From Halichondria panicea (lineage: Eukaryota; Porifera; Demospongiae; Suberitida; Halichondriidae), in assembly GCF_963675165.1 (NCBI RefSeq), contig NC_087380.1:390001-454000 (forward strand): 64,000 nt of DNA, read 5' to 3'. This document shows, piece by piece, positions 10,750 through 32,420 of the stretch. Position numbers and translations under genes: made by a program. The notes beneath the pieces are model-generated. The model worked only from the letters and a program-made list of their open reading frames with translations, had not been told where the DNA came from and searched no databases. Positions within the stretch are counted from its first letter, which is position 1. Every line of letters begins with the position of its first letter.

Positions 10750-11839
10750 GTGAGTGCGTTTTGCTATGATGACGTCTATAGTTACTGTTGTTTTCAGTGA
10801 CTGAAGTCATCATTACCTCTCCTCCTCCCACTACAAGTAAGTGGTCCCATTTACTGACCATGTACTAGCAACCTCCCCACAGCTAATGCCACCACTGGAG
10901 GCTCTGGGTCCATTAACACAGGAGGTGTGGTGGCAGGTGTAGTCATTGTTATAGCCGCTGTCATTGTGGTGGGTATCATTGTCGGGGTCTACTTCTGGAG
11001 GTGAGACTATCATCAGAATGTGTGCATGTAATAATGTGTTGTTTTGTGTACAGGAAACTTTGTGGCAATCAGACCAAGTACAGCCCCTCCCCACGTCATG
11101 CCCCTCCCCCTCGCCCCACCCCCTATCAAGCATCGTTCAAGAAGAGCAACGGACAAGACCGTAAAGTCACTATCCAGAAAGTTGACGGTAAGAAAAACAA
11201 CATTTTGTCCTATTTTAAACTATTTTTGTATCCTATATAATTATACAGAGCTTTTTTCAACTTTCAGCACCAACTATTTGTCTATATTTCAGAGCCTAGT
11301 ATAGTAGAGTTTCCTAGTGATACTCATGTGACGGAGGGGGAGGAGGTGTATCTGAGGGTGAAGGTGGGAGGTCACCCTCCACCCAGTCTCACCTGGTACC
11401 ACGATGGTAGGAAGGTGACTGCAGACTATGCCACAGAACTGGACCAGGACGGTGGATTATCCTTCCCTAGTGTGGAGACTAAGCATGCTGGTGAGTACAG
11501 GCTATAATGTACCTACAATGACATAAGATAACAGTGAATGTTTACTGTGCATATTGAAAACTAAGATTAATGTTTACATGACTCTGTACGTAGGTGTGTA
11601 TAAACTGGTGGTTACTGGAGCCTCAGGGTCAACAACACAACAGGTCGTCACGGTAACAGTGATGAGTGAGGGTGGTGAGGCTAGTGAGGGGGTGGAGGGG
11701 GTGGACTACGCCCCCATACCTGTGACAGAGTTTGGAGCGTACGTGGCTGACCTCCATGCTGACAGCAATAAGAAGTTCAAACATCTTTACAAGGTAATGT
11801 TATATTAGCTGTGTATGGGCATATGTACTAGTACTGTAT

Positions 11840-11840
<1 letters not shown>

Positions 11841-11900
<60 letters not shown>
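11841..11900 (+). repeat. (CA)n microsatellite in copy 2 intron
   Basis: About 30 CA units lie directly upstream of the acceptor of exon 11906-11996. The expansion is specific to copy 2. Confidence 0.95.
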
Positions 11901-11903
<3 letters not shown>

Positions 11904-12418
11904 AGAATCTGGACAGTGGGGAGAGGGGTCATCCAGTGATTATTTCAGTGACTCCTGAGAACAAACTCAACAACAGATTTGGCAACATTGCTGTGTGTGA
12001 GTGTATATCCTGAGAGTTAGCACATATTAGTAGTTGTGTGTACACAGGCAGATGGAGGTCATAGCACTGTGTGTGTGTGTGTTCTCATATCTCATACTAA
12101 TCACACCTATTCCTGCAGATGATGACAACCTCATTATCCTAGACCCCATCCCTGGACAAGAGGACTGTCAGAGTGACTACATCAATGCCTGCTATGTAGA
12201 CGTGAGTGTGTGTGTGTTGAGCTCTTATTTTAATGGTTCAATGTTTTTGTTTTTATTGTTGTGGCTTTTACAGTGTGTATACATCTGCCTAATGACTTGC
12301 TGCATTCCACTGCTAATGGCACACTTGTTGAGTATACAATGAAACCTTAGCTGTCTAAACTGGTCCTTTCTTTCACGTACTCACTGTATGTTGTGTGCAT
12401 GCGCAGCGAGGTATACGG

Positions 12419-12420
<2 letters not shown>

Positions 12421-12478
<58 letters not shown>
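12421..12478 (+). repeat. (GT)n microsatellite in copy 2 intron
   Basis: About 29 GT units lie in the intron 12202-12540. A short GT run occupies a similar place in copies 1, 4 and 7. Confidence 0.95.
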
Positions 12479-12481
<3 letters not shown>

Positions 12482-15400
12482 AGCTTGTTAGTACACACAC
12501 ATCTAAACATGTATAACTTTCCTTTACAATGTATTCTCAGGGACACAAGAAACCTAAAAAGTTCATAGCAACACAAGGTGAGGTCCTGGGTTACCAAGTG
12601 TGTACCATACCTTATATGGGCATTGAAGTAGTCATTGTTTACATTGTTGTGGGCACAGTTGAAACTGTAACTGGAAAAATATTTGTTACTGCTACAACTG
12701 AGTATGACCACTGTTCTGCAAACCACTGTAACTTATTGCATATGGTTCAGTAAAATTTCAGTGTAATGTTTTTCTCCCTCCAGGACCACTGCCAGGAACT
12801 CTGGTGGACTTCTGGCGTCTCATGTGGCAGGAGAGACCACCCATAATAGTCATGCTCACCAACCTCATGGAGAACAACAAGATCAAGTGCGAACAGTACT
12901 GGCCAGAGTCTGGGAAGAAGCAGTTTGGACCATTCACAGTGGCCATTACAGATCAGCAGATACTGGCTGACTACACCGTCAGAACACTGGAGGCTTCAGT
13001 GAGTTAGTGTAATAATAAGAGAATGGTGGGATTATTATCATCCTCTCTTCCCCTGCCTCTAGTTGGATGGAGACCGCCGTGTGCTGAGAGTCAAGCTATT
13101 CCATTTCACTGCCTGGCCTGATCACGGTGTGCCTGACTATGCCACGCCCATTCTTGCATTCCATCGTCGGGTCCAGTCCCAACACAAGCCATCGAAAGGT
13201 CCTATTCTGATCCACTGCAGTGCTGGTGTGGGACGCACAGGCACTTACATTGCCAATCAATGTCCTCGATCAGATCTCAGCCGAGGGTCTCATCGATATT
13301 TCCGGTACCATTGTCAAATCTCGCAACCAGAGGATGAAGCTTGTACAAACACAGGTGGGTATACATCACTCTAATGCTAATGCTTCTATCCTTGCTGCCA
13401 TTTTGATTCTACTGAGCATGCTCATTGCCCCCTCTACCTATAGGACCAATATGTGTTCATCCACGATGCTATCCTGGAGTCAGTGACGTGTGGAGACACT
13501 CAGATCAGTGCAGGAGACCTGCGCAGACAGATACAGAAGATGTCATTAGTGTTCCCGGGAAAAACCATCTCAGATTTCCAATACCAGTTCCAAATTCTGG
13601 AACAAGTTACTCCAAATCCTAAAGAAGTTCGAAGTCCTATTGCTGTTAATAATGCTGCCAGGAACAGGAACATGGACTACCTGCCACGTAAGGACTGCTG
13701 CTAACTGTGTACATTATATCCATTCACTGTTTCCCCAACAATAGCTGAGACCAGTCGTGTGATTCTGAAGGGAGAGCAATCTGACTACATTCATGCTGTG
13801 TTTGCTCATGTAAGTGTTCAACTACTAGAGCCCTTGACCTATTGTACTATCATGGTCCCCTCCCTCCCTCCAGGGCTACAAGCACCAGAAGGCATACATC
13901 ATTGCCCAGAATCCACTGGACTCAACTGTGCGTAACTTCTGGAAGGTGATCTATGACAGGAAGTGTGCGGCTGTTGTGATGTTGACTCCATTGAGTGAGA
14001 ATGGGCAGGTAAGAGATGGTCTCCATTAGAGGTCCTCCCTGTTGAGTGTGTGTGTGTGTGTGTAGGAGGCATGCTCCCAGTACTGGCCAGAGAGTGGCAA
14101 TGTTACCTCCTTCGGTGAGTTCACCATCGATAACTTGGGGGAGGAAACCAACACTGGGTTCGTTATGAGGCAACTGAGCGTCCTCAATGAAAAGGTATGT
14201 CATGCATCTCTTTGTTGCCTCCAAACCTCTCTATTCCTTGATGCCTCCATGCAGACCCAAAAGGCCCATCAATTGACTCAGTTCCACATCACTAACTGGA
14301 ATAGCAGTGGAAAGTGTGAGAACCTCAAGACTGTAACTGACGTCAATGAGGAGGTTATAAAGGTTCAAAGGAGGACTGGAAACAACCCTGTACTGGTCCA
14401 TTGCAAGTACGTACAAGTGCTGTAACCTTATATAGACATTATATAATCTCCCCCTATCCAGTGACACTGCGACTCGCTCTGGTATGTACTGCTCTGTAGC
14501 TACTACCATTGACCGTTGCAAGACAGAGGGAGTGGTGGATGTGTTCCAGGTGGTCAAGGCTCTCAGGGTCCACAAGCCAGGGGCAGTACCCTCAGTCGTG
14601 AGTTCATCTGCTGCTTACATAGTGGGAGGCTTGTACTAATACAAGAGCCAGACCTTGTCTAGGGCCTGTACCTACCCATATTGTTTAATACAAGATATTG
14701 TAAAAGCTTCAAGCCTCTTTACTGTTGATAAGTGCCATTTGCATACAATGTAGTTTTGTACCATCATGTGTACTGTATTTGCGCATCAGTCAATATGACT
14801 GCCACGTGCAGAGATGATAGCCTCAGATAGGGTCAAAGTTCACTGAGGCTACTATTTTAGAGGGACTTCTATTGCACTGAAGATGGGCTGTAGGGAGGCT
14901 ACTATTTGAGGGCGGCCTTTATACAAGAGCGGTCTCTGATCAAGCAAATACTGTAGTTAGTGTATCCCCTCACAGGACAACTACAAGGATCTGTTTGATG
15001 CTACTCTGGTCTACTTGGACTCCTTTGACAACTATGCCAACTTCCAAGATATTTAATGTACATGAACTACTCAAGAAATGAACAATATATAATTATAGAC
15101 TCTGTTGAGTATAACATATTTGTATGGAATAATGTATAGAGATTATTGACTTCCTTTTTGACACCTTTTTGTACAATAATAATTATCATAGAACTCTTTA
15201 TTTAGTGTAATCACGAGCACAGCTGTTTGTAATCACCCTGAATTCAATGATAATAACCAAATTAATAACCAATATTAATAGGGCATGCAGACATAATTAT
15301 GACAGATTACATAACATATTTTACATGGCCTTGATTATGGGAAAGTGTCTCTATATTATAAGTATAACAATTTCTGTGAGCATGCTGACTGGTCTCATGT

Positions 15401-15527
15401 AGGGATCCAATACCTGCAGGCAAAACACAAGCAGTTTCAACACATGTATATAACATGTAATAATTATAGTTGCATTCAATTTCCTTACAACAGTACAATA
15501 ACTACACTCACTTAATTATGATAAGAA

Positions 15528-15765
15528 GTAGATCTACACCCACTTGAATGGGCCTAAGGCTAGCAGTACTGTACATACATGCACAGGGAGGTCGTATATA
15601 TAGCGCCACTGCAATGGGCCTAAGGCTATAATTATAGCGTGCGGTCTATAATTTACAATTAAAGGGCCACAAGATATTGTATTATAGTATAGCTGCAGCC
15701 TGCAACAACACAGCTAGCTAGCTAGGGATACCTACTAACTGTCTACCATTGAAGAGAGACTACCC
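15528..15765 (+). promoter_or_regulatory. Copy 3 promoter and 5' UTR block
   Basis: TATATATA at 15595-15602 lies between two perfect copies of TGGGCCTAAGGCTA (15549-15562 and 15615-15628). The conserved leader runs to the ATG at 15766. The spacer 15057-15527 carries the copy 2 3' flank and the shared GTGAGCATGCTGACTGGTCT block at about 15375-15395; nothing else is seen. Confidence 0.6.
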
Positions 15766-18700
15766 ATGACCTCCATGCTGTGTGGACTAGTGTGTGTGGT
15801 CCTGCTCTCTGGGCTCACTGCACTGGCAGGAGGACAGCAAGGTGAGTCAAGAAATGATATACCCTTAATTGTGTAGGTGAATAAATAAGCTACATAAAAA
15901 AATAATATTTCCATGGCAACATAAAGTGGTGAGTGAGTTAAGTTACAGTGGGTAATCGGTTAGTAAGAAATTATCAACGGTTTCCCGCTAAGCTGGGACC
16001 TTGTCACTTGTCACAACATCTATAGATAGTTTGGCTATCTTTTAAATCATGCTTACATGTCTACATATCCTCTGCAATGCAGTGCTCAAAATCACTATGT
16101 TTATAGTGCTTTTTCGTTAGAGTATAGCGTCTCATAAGGGCTATAACATACAAAAGTAAGCTGGAGTAATTATTGTCTAACACCCTTGAGAGGCCTATTG
16201 TGTTACCCGGATAAATCATTCAATTCAACTTTCTGTGTCCAGAAACACTTTATATATACTTACCGAGATAATTAATGTTACATATACATTTTACATTTTT
16301 TTTATATCGATCACCCCGTTTTCACGTAATGCATTTCCCACTATAATGGAATATTGTCAGCGTAAGTGGAATGGACTTTGTACTGTTTGTTTGTTCAGTG
16401 TATTGTCTCCCATACAGCTGACTGCCCTGACTTACCCTCACTGACCAATGGGATGATTATGTACAGTGCTGGATCCCCTGACAACAGACCTCTCGGCTCT
16501 AGTGCTGTGTACTCCTGTAACACTAACTACACTCTTACTGGAGATACTCTCACTGCCGCAGGAGGTACCATGATCACTAGGCCTAGGGTATGTGTGAGTG
16601 GAGGGAGATGGAGTGGGTCAGCTCCAACTTGTCAAAGTGAGCCCTGTGTTACAGTTTGTGTTTGTGAGTATATACGATACGTACGTAACACAATGAAGAT
16701 GATATGGTCGATCAATTTCTGGTTGTGAAGTAAATATGTTTGGTATTATCTCAATCATACCCTACACAGTGAACACAGTACCCACCACCTGTCCTGACCT
16801 GATTGTACCAGCCAATGGAATGATCAGCTACAATATGGGGACTGCTAGTCTGAGACCAGTGGACACTGTGGCCACCTTCACCTGTGACACTGGCTACACT
16901 CTCACTGGAGGTACCACCAGGGTCTGTGCTAGTGGTGGAGTGTGGAGTGGGTCACCTCCAACTTGTCAGCGTAAGTGTTTGAATTTGTACAGTTTATTTG
17001 TTGATTCACTATTTTAGTTGCTTGTTTTGATTTACCACCACTAATGAATGGAGTCATTACCTACACTGATGGACTTGCTGACAGCAGACCTATTAATACC
17101 ATTGCTACCTTCACTTGTGGCAATGGCTACACTCTCACTGGAGGTATCAGAGCTTGTCAGAATGATAGGACCTGGAGTGGAACAGCTCCAACCTGTCAAT
17201 GTGAGTTCCACTGCATCTTAACAGTTGCTTCATCTTTCTTGATACAGTGAACACAGGACCCACTGAACCACCTACCACCTGTCCTGACCTCACTGTACCA
17301 GCCAATGGAATGATCAGCTACAATATGGAGACTGCTAGTCCAAGACCAGTGGACACTGTGGCCGCCACCTACACCTGTAACACTGGCTACACTCTCACTG
17401 GAGACAGCATCAGTACTTGTGGGAGTGGTGGAGTGTGGAGTAGTACTGATGCCCCAGTGTGTCAGAGTGAGTGGAATGGACTTAATTTGTATACTGCTGT
17501 TTGTTTATTGAGTGTATCGTCTCCCATACAGCTAACTGCCTTGACTTGCTTCCATTGATCAATGGGATGATTATTTACAGTGATGGTTCTACTAACAATA
17601 GACCTTTCAGCTCTAGTGCTGTGCACTCCTGCAACACTGGCTACACTCTCACTGGAGGTACTTTCACTGTAGGTACCACCAGGTTCTGTGTGAGTGGTGG
17701 GAGATGGGATGGGTCAGCTCAAACTTGTCAAGGTGAGCTCTAGATCTGCAGTTTGTGTTTGTAAGTATATACACACGTAAATCCAATTAAGATTGTGAAT
17801 CAAATTTCTGGTTTGAAGTAAACGTAGTTAAAAATTTAATCTTGAGGATCTCACACCCTACACTGTGAACACAGGGCCCACTGATCCCCCAACCACCATC
17901 TGCCCTAACCTTACTCGACTACCCAATGGGATGATCACGTACAGTGCTGGTGGATCTACTAACAACAGACGAGTGGGCAGTACAGCTGCTCACTCTTGTG
18001 ACAGTGGCTACCGTCTTGATGGAGAGGTAATGAGGACTTGTAGGAGCGGAGGTACCTGGAGTGGGTCAGCTCCTGTGTGTGAGCAGCGTAAGTGAAAGTG
18101 AATTTATACATTTGTTGAATATATAATTATGTTAACTACATGTATTTCAGGAACTTGTTCTGATTTACCACCACTAATGAATGGAGTCATTGCCTACACT
18201 GATGGACTTACTGACAGCAGACCTATTAATACGTCCATTGCTACCTTCACTTGTGACAATGGCTACACTCTCACTGGAGGGAGTGTCAGAGCTTGTCAGA
18301 TTGATGGGACCTGGAGTGGGTCAAATTTCACTTGTCAATGTAAGCTAGTACAATGAACTCTAACTGAGTTACAATCCCCCACCCCCACAGTACCTCCTGT
18401 CTACGTCTCCATGGGAACCACCAACTATGCTGCTAATAACTCACAGGTTGCCATAGACACCATCGGAGATACCACTGAGACAGCATTGACTTGCAGAACT
18501 GACTCAACTATTTGCTGTACAGGACAAGATAATCTCAATAGTGCCAATGGATTAGGAGATTGGCTGTTTCCGAATGGAACAGTTGTCACTAGGAGACTGG
18601 ACATTACTGATTCAAACACTGATCTACTGTACAGTGTTGGAGATACAGGTACACTCAGACTCCATCGTCGAGGGTCTGTGTCAGGCCTCACTGGCTCCTA

Positions 18701-21700
18701 CTGCTGTGTGATTCCTGATAATACTGGAAAAGATGTGACATTCTGTGTGCAGTTAGGTAAGTGGGTCTGTGTTTTCATCCTTAATTTTGCTGCGTTTCAG
18801 TGACTGAATTCATCACTAGCAACCTCCCTACAGACCTTGGTGACACTGGAGCTGACAACACAGGAGGTGTGGTGGCAGGTGTAGTCATTGTGTTACTCAT
18901 TCTAGCCGCTGTCATTGTGGTGGGTATCATTGTCGGGGTCTACTTCTGGAGGTGAGACTATCATCAGAATGTGTGCATGTAATAATGTGTTGTTTTGTGT
19001 ACAGGAAACATCGTGGCAATCAGACCAAGTACAACCCCTCCCCACGCCATGCCCCTCCCCCTCGCCCCACCCCCTATCAAGCATCCTTCAAGAAGAGCAA
19101 CAAACAAGACAGTAAAGCCACCATTGAGAAAGTCGACGGTAGGAAAAAGAGCATTTGTACTTTCAGCACCAACTATTTGTCTATATTTCAGAGCCTAGTA
19201 TAGTAGAGTTTCCTAGTGATACTCATGTGACGGAGGGGGAGGAGGTGTATCTGAGGGTGAAGGTGGGAGGTCACCCTCCACCCAGTCTCACCTGGTACCA
19301 CGATGGTAGGAAGGTGACTGCAGACTATGCCACAGAACTGGACCAGGACGGTGGATTATCCTTCCCTAGTGTGGAGACTAAGCATGCTGGTGAGTACAGG
19401 CTATAATGCACCTACAATGACATAAGATAACAGTGAATGTTTACTGTGCATATTGAAAACTAAGATTAATGTTTACATGACTCTGTACGTAGGTGTGTAT
19501 AAACTGGTGGTTACTGGAGCCTCAGGGTCAACAACACAACAGGTCGTCACGGTAACAGTGATGAGTGAGGGTGGTGAGGCTAGTGAGGGGATGGAGGGGG
19601 TGGACTACGCCCCCATACCTGTGACAGAGTTTGGAGCGTACGTGGCTGACCTCCATGCTGGCAGCAATAAGAAGTTCAAAGATCTTTACAAGGTAATGTT
19701 ATGTATACTAGCTGTGTGTGCAATCAACTACGTGTACTTAATCCGCACACACACTCAGAATCTGGACAGTGGGGAGAGGGGTCATCCAGTGATTATTTCA
19801 GTGACTCCTGAGAACAAACTCAACAACAGATTTGGCAACATTGCTGTGTGTGAGTGTATATCCTGAGAGTTAGCACATATTAGCAGTTGTGTGTACACAG
19901 GCAGATGGAGGTCATAGCACTGTGTGTGTGTGTTCTCATATCTCATACTAATCACACATATTCCTGCAGATGATGACAACCTCATTATCCTAGACCCCAT
20001 CCCTGGACAAGAGGACTGTCAGAGTGACTACATCAATGCCTGCTATGTAGACGTGAGTGTGTGTGTGTTGAGCTCTTATTTTAATGGTTCAATGTTTTTG
20101 TTTTTATTGTTGTGGCTTTTACAGTGTATATACATCTGCCTAATGACTTGCTGCATTCCACTGCTAATGGCACACTTGTTGAGTATACAATGAAACCTTA
20201 GCTGTCTAAACTCATTTACGTACACACTGTATGTTGTGTGCATGCGCAGCAAGGTATAATTTATGCGAGGTATACGGTACTCCACCAGCAGATCCAAACA
20301 ATAAAAAGCACACGCGGTACTTTCAGTATCTGATAATTCATGAATTTTTTCTTCTCTTCTCAGGGGTACAAGAAACCTAAAAGGTTCATAGCAACACAAG
20401 GTGAGGTCCTGGGTTACTAAGTGTGTACCATTACCTTATATGGGCTGAGGTAGTCATTGGTTACCTTGTTGTAGGCATAGTTTGTCATGACTGATCAGCT
20501 AGAAACACATTTGTTACTGCTACTAGCTACTATGAGAGTATGATCTGTAAACCATTTTGTAATTGATTGTATAATTTCGGTGCAATGTAATGTTTTTACC
20601 CTTTATAATTATAGGACCACTGCCAGGAACTCTGGTGGACTTCTGGCGTCTCATGTGGCAGGAGAGACCACCCATAATAGTCATGCTAACCAACCTCGAG
20701 GAGAATAACAAGATCAAATGTGAACAGTACTGGCCAGAGTCTGGGAAGAAGCAGTTTGGCCCATTCACAGTGGCCATTACAGATCAGCAGATACTGGCTG
20801 ACTACACCATCAGGACACTGGAGGCTTCAGTGAGTTAGTGTTGCAATACCATTGCTTTATATAAGAGAATGGTGGATTATTATCCGCCTCTCTTCCCCTG
20901 CCTCTAGTTGGATGGAGACCGCCGTGTGCTGAGAGTCAAGCTATTCCATTTCACTGCTTGGCCTGATCACGGTGTGCCTGACTATGCCACGCCCATTCTT
21001 GTATTCTATCATCGGGTCCAGTCCCAACACAAGCCATCGAAAGGTCCTATTCTGATCCACTGCAGTGCTGGTGTGGGACGCACAGGCACTTACATTGCCA
21101 TTGATAATGTCCTCGATCAGATCTTAGCCGAGGGTATGGTCGATATTTCCAGTACCATTGTCAAATCTCGCAACCAGAGGATGAAGCTTGTACAAACACA
21201 GGTGGGTATACATCACTCTAATGCTATTGCTTCCATCATTGCTGCCATTTTGATTCTACTGAGCATGCTCATTGCCCCTCTCCCTATAGGACCAATATGT
21301 GTTCATCCACGATGCTATCCTGGAGTCAGTGACGTGTGGAGACACTCAGATCAGTGCTGGAGATCTGCGCAGACAGATACAGAAGATGTCATCAGTGGCC
21401 CCGGGAAAAACCATCTCAGAATTCCAATACCAGTTCCAAATTCTGGAACAAGTTACTCCAAATCCTAAAGAAGTTCAAAGTCCTATTGCTGTTAAGAATG
21501 CTGCCAGGAACAGGAACATGGACTACCTGCCACGTAAGGACTGCTGCTAACTGTGTACATTATATCCATTCACTGTTTCCCCAACAATAGCTGAGACCAG
21601 TCGTGTGATTCTGAAGGGAGAGCAACCTGACTACATTCATGCTGTGTTTGCTCATGTAAGTGTTCAACTACTAGAGCCCTTGACCTATTGTACTCTCATG

Positions 21701-22853
21701 GTCCCCTCCCTCCCTCCAGGGCTACAAGCACCAGAAGGCATACATCATTGCCCAGAATCCACTGGACTCAACTGTGCGTAACTTCTGGAAGGTGATCTTT
21801 GAAAGGAAGTGTGCGGCTGTTGTGATGTTGACTCCACTCAGTGAGAATGGGCAGGTAAGAGATGGTATCCATTAGAGGTCCTCCCTGTTGAGTGTGTGTG
21901 TGTATAGGAGGCATGCTCCCAGTACTGGCCAGAGAGTGGCAATGTCACCTCGTTCGGTGAGTTCACCATCGATAACTTGGGGGAGGAAACCAACACTGGG
22001 TTTGTTATGAGGCAACTGAGCGTACTCAATGAAAAGGTACGTCATGCATCTCTCTTTGTTGCCTTCAAACCTCTCTCTATTCCTTGTTGCCTCCATGCAG
22101 ACCCAAAAGGCCCATCAATTGACTCAGTTCCACATCACTAACTGGAATAGCAGTGGAAAGTGTGAGAACCTCAAGACTGTAACTGACGTGAATGAGGAGG
22201 TTATAAAGGTTCAAAGGAGGACTGGAAACAACCCTGTGCTGGTCCATTGCAAGTATGTACAAGTGTTGTTACCTTATATGGACATTATAATTATAACCTG
22301 TCCCCTATCCAGTGACACTGCGACCCGCTCTGGTATGTACTGCTCTGTAGGTACTACCATTGACCGTTGCAAGACAGAGGGAGTGGTGGATGTGTTCCAG
22401 GTGGTCAAGGCTCTCAGGGTCCACAAACCAGGGGCAGTACCCTCAGTCGTGAGTTCATCTGCTGCTTACATAGTGGGAGGCTTGTACTATTACAAGAGCC
22501 AGACCTTGTCTAGGGCCTATACCAACCCATACTGTTTAATACAAGATATTGTGAAAGCTTCAAGCCTCTGTACTGTTGATTAGTGCCATTTGCAATGTAG
22601 TTTTGTACCATCATGTGTACTGTATTTGCGCGTCAGTCAATATGGCTGCCACGTGCAGAGATGCTAGCCTCAGATAGGGTCAAAGTTCACTGAGGCTACT
22701 ATTTGAGGGCGGCCTTTATACAAGAGCGGCCTCTGATCAAGCAAATACTGTAGTTAGTGTATCCCCTCACAGGACAACTACAAGGATCTGTTTGATGCTA
22801 CTCTGGTCTACTTGGACTCCTTTGACAACTATGCCAACTTCCAAGATATTTGA
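15766..22853 (+). CDS. RPTP copy 3: 7 CCP, Ig-V2, TM, cytosolic Ig, D1-D2
   Basis: About 1403 residues in 25 exons: 15766-15841, 16418-16636, 16770-16970, 17018-17200, 17248-17466, 17532-17732, 17875-18087, 18151-18339, 18391-18756, 18801-18951, 19005-19138, 19192-19389, 19493-19692, 19759-19849, 19970-20052, 20364-20400, 20615-20829, 20908-21201, 21290-21533, 21591-21655, 21720-21854, 21908-22036, 22101-22252, 22313-22448, 22773-22853. The CCP order is b-a-c-a-b-x-c, then Ig-V2. The stalk and TM exons are fused (18801-18951). In the sixth CCP the usual CACAG acceptor is mutated to CACTG and the next in-frame AG (17874) can serve. Intron 1 (15842-16417) keeps the last bases and donor of a lost CCP exon at about 16352-16366. 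D1 has WPD and [11 protein letters not shown]2 has HCNDTATRSG. The insert EGMEG lengthens the linker after the Ig domain. Confidence 0.87.
18391..18756 (+). other. Ig-V2 exon of copy 3
   Basis: 122 codons in one phase 1-1 exon. Visible features are LTCRTDSTICC (B strand), GDWLFPNGTVV (C strand with Trp), LRLHRRGSVSG and GSYCCVIPDN (F strand). Compared with copy 2 it has an insertion (DNLNSANG) between the cysteine cluster and the Trp, so the loop region differs in length as well as sequence. Confidence 0.75.
18801..18951 (+). other. Fused stalk-TM exon of copy 3
   Basis: Other copies have a stalk exon, a short intron ending in AGCAACCTCCCCACAG, and a TM exon. Here the stalk reads from the acceptor at 18800 straight through the former intron end (TSNLPT) into the TM exon with no stop and in the same frame. 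The donor GTAAGT is gone. The old acceptor (CCTACAG, ends 18833) remains and splicing to it from Ig-V2 would also keep the frame, so two isoforms are possible. Confidence 0.75.
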
Positions 22854-23399
22854 TGTACATAAACTACACAAGAAATGAACAAATGGTTATAATTATGAAC
22901 TCTGTTGAGTATAATATATATAGACAAGCCTGAACAATTTATATAGATATTGACTTCCTATTAGCCTTTTCGTAGCGCTCTTTTTTGTATAATCACCACA
23001 GCTTTAATTGTAATTACCATGAATTCATTAAAGTGTATGTTTTCAAACAACAGATAATAGCGCAGACAATAGCACAATTAGTGTTTAACAGTGTACAAGC
23101 ATAACATGGCATGGCATGGATTAAGGGAAAGTGTATCTACAGTTGATCAGTTTTTGTGGTCACTTGATAACGACCAGGCCAATTATGTACTGCACTTGTA
23201 ATGATTTGTGCATGCACGCATGTCAGATCTCCTCTGAAATATAACTTGTCAGAGGAGGTGGCTGGTTGGTCAATCTACAGTAAAACTCCAAACCTGCATG
23301 AGTCAGCACTTTTTATCTACTCTTGTTACATGCATGTATCTACCCTCTTGTGTATAGTCATAATTATAGTTGTTTTACACCCACTTGAATGAGCTAGCT

Positions 23400-23567
23400 T
23401 GTATTTAGAGGTAAAAGCAGTAGGGCCACGAAATTGGGCCTAGCAGTATAATACTCTACTTGCAGATAGTTATAGGGCCACAAGGTATCTATTGTCTAGC
23501 TGCAACAACACAGCTATAGCTATAGGGATACCTATACTAACTGTCTACCATTGAAGAGAGACTATCC
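23400..23567 (+). promoter_or_regulatory. Copy 4 upstream region, TATA-less variant
   Basis: The leader before the ATG at 23568 is conserved (TACCATTGAAGAGAGACTAT), but the TATATATAGCGCCAC motif and the intact 14-base elements found before copies 1, 3 and 6 are absent; only a fragment near 23436-23446 (TTGGGCCTAGC) remains. The spacer 22854-23399 has the copy 3 3' flank and AT-rich sequence without a gene. Confidence 0.45.
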
Positions 23568-31607
<8,040 letters not shown>

Positions 31608-32420
31608 TGTACATGAACTAACACAAGAAATGAACAAATGTAATTATGGACTCTGTTGAGTATAATAGATATGCATGGACAGGCCTGAATAATATATAAA
31701 GATATTGACTTCCTTTTGACTATACCTTTTTGTAGAGCTCTTTTTTTGTATAATCACCACAGCTATTTGTAATCACCCTGAATTCAACTTGATGTTTTTA
31801 AAAATAACAGATAATAGCATGTGCGTGTGTCTATTCCAGGTGTAACTGCAATTGGACAAAAACTAACAGATTGGCCTCTAGTTACGATGTTCTCTTGGAT
31901 TTTATTCCTATTCATGAGTTATATACCCTTGCACTAAAGCGCCAGCTATTTGTTAGCTATGAACAAAAGTCATAAAAGAGCTCCAAACTGTACTGCATGC
32001 AGCAGCCATTGGGAACACTTTCCCATAATCCATGCCATGCATGTTTTGTAATCTGTCATGTTGCAAGCTGTGCTGTGCTAATGCCTCTCACCATGTTCTT
32101 CTTCGCTCAATTAAGTGTTATCGAAGAGGTATTAGTATATAATGTTGTTACAAAATAAAATAATAGTATTTGACATTAATCCAAAAGTTTTAGAGTGATA
32201 TTGAAGGAGCTTATAATTAATGGAAACAGAAGTTATCTTCAAGGATAGAAGCATGTCGATCTACAATGTAGTAATTATAATTTTAAGTTTTAAGTATTTT
32301 GCATTTCCTGTCTAAAGGAGTTAACACGCGTACATTGGCTTGAATTTGCATGCGCAGAAAAAGGGTTGTATCTGCAATAGATTAAAGTTCCTATAACTAG
32401 TTTTTGTGTTTCTATAAACA

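Larger units (their letters stand above)
8619..15056 (+). pseudogene. RPTP copy 2: 7 CCP, Ig-V2, TM, Ig, frameshifted D1
   Basis: Exons: 8619-8694, 8782-8964, 9015-9185, 9236-9424, 9483-9653, 9699-9887, 9953-10126, 10172-10354, 10399-10749, 10798-10836, 10883-11000, 11054-11187, 11293-11490, 11594-11793, 11906-11996, 12119-12201, 12541-12577, 12784-12998, 13063-13354, 13444-13687, 13745-13809, 13874-14008, 14066-14194, 14255-14406, 14462-14597, 14976-15056. The D1 P-loop exon is 292 bases instead of 294. Two bases are missing at about 13254-13259, just after [14 protein letters not shown], so the frame shifts and stops at 13620-13622 in the next exon. Q loop and all of D2 are lost, with six or more exon junctions downstream, which would favour nonsense-mediated decay. 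The rest is intact and the splice sites are good, so the lesion is recent or a sequencing error. The transmembrane helix is three residues shorter than in copy 1. Confidence 0.8.

Noticed and set aside
12373-12726. Minus-strand ORF with a long HTHTHT run
   Set aside because: It is the translation of the (GT)n microsatellite and flanking intron of copy 2; no paralogue keeps the frame.
16762-16776. CACAGTG resembling a V(D)J recombination signal heptamer near CCP exons
   Set aside because: It is the splice acceptor CACAG followed by exon bases TG. No ACAAAAACC-like nonamer at 12 or 23 bases was seen and the domain is not a V segment.
18902-19084. Recurrent minus-strand ORFs ([13 protein letters not shown]...) opposite the juxtamembrane exon in every copy
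   Set aside because: Antisense shadow of a proline-rich coding exon; it recurs only because the exon is duplicated.
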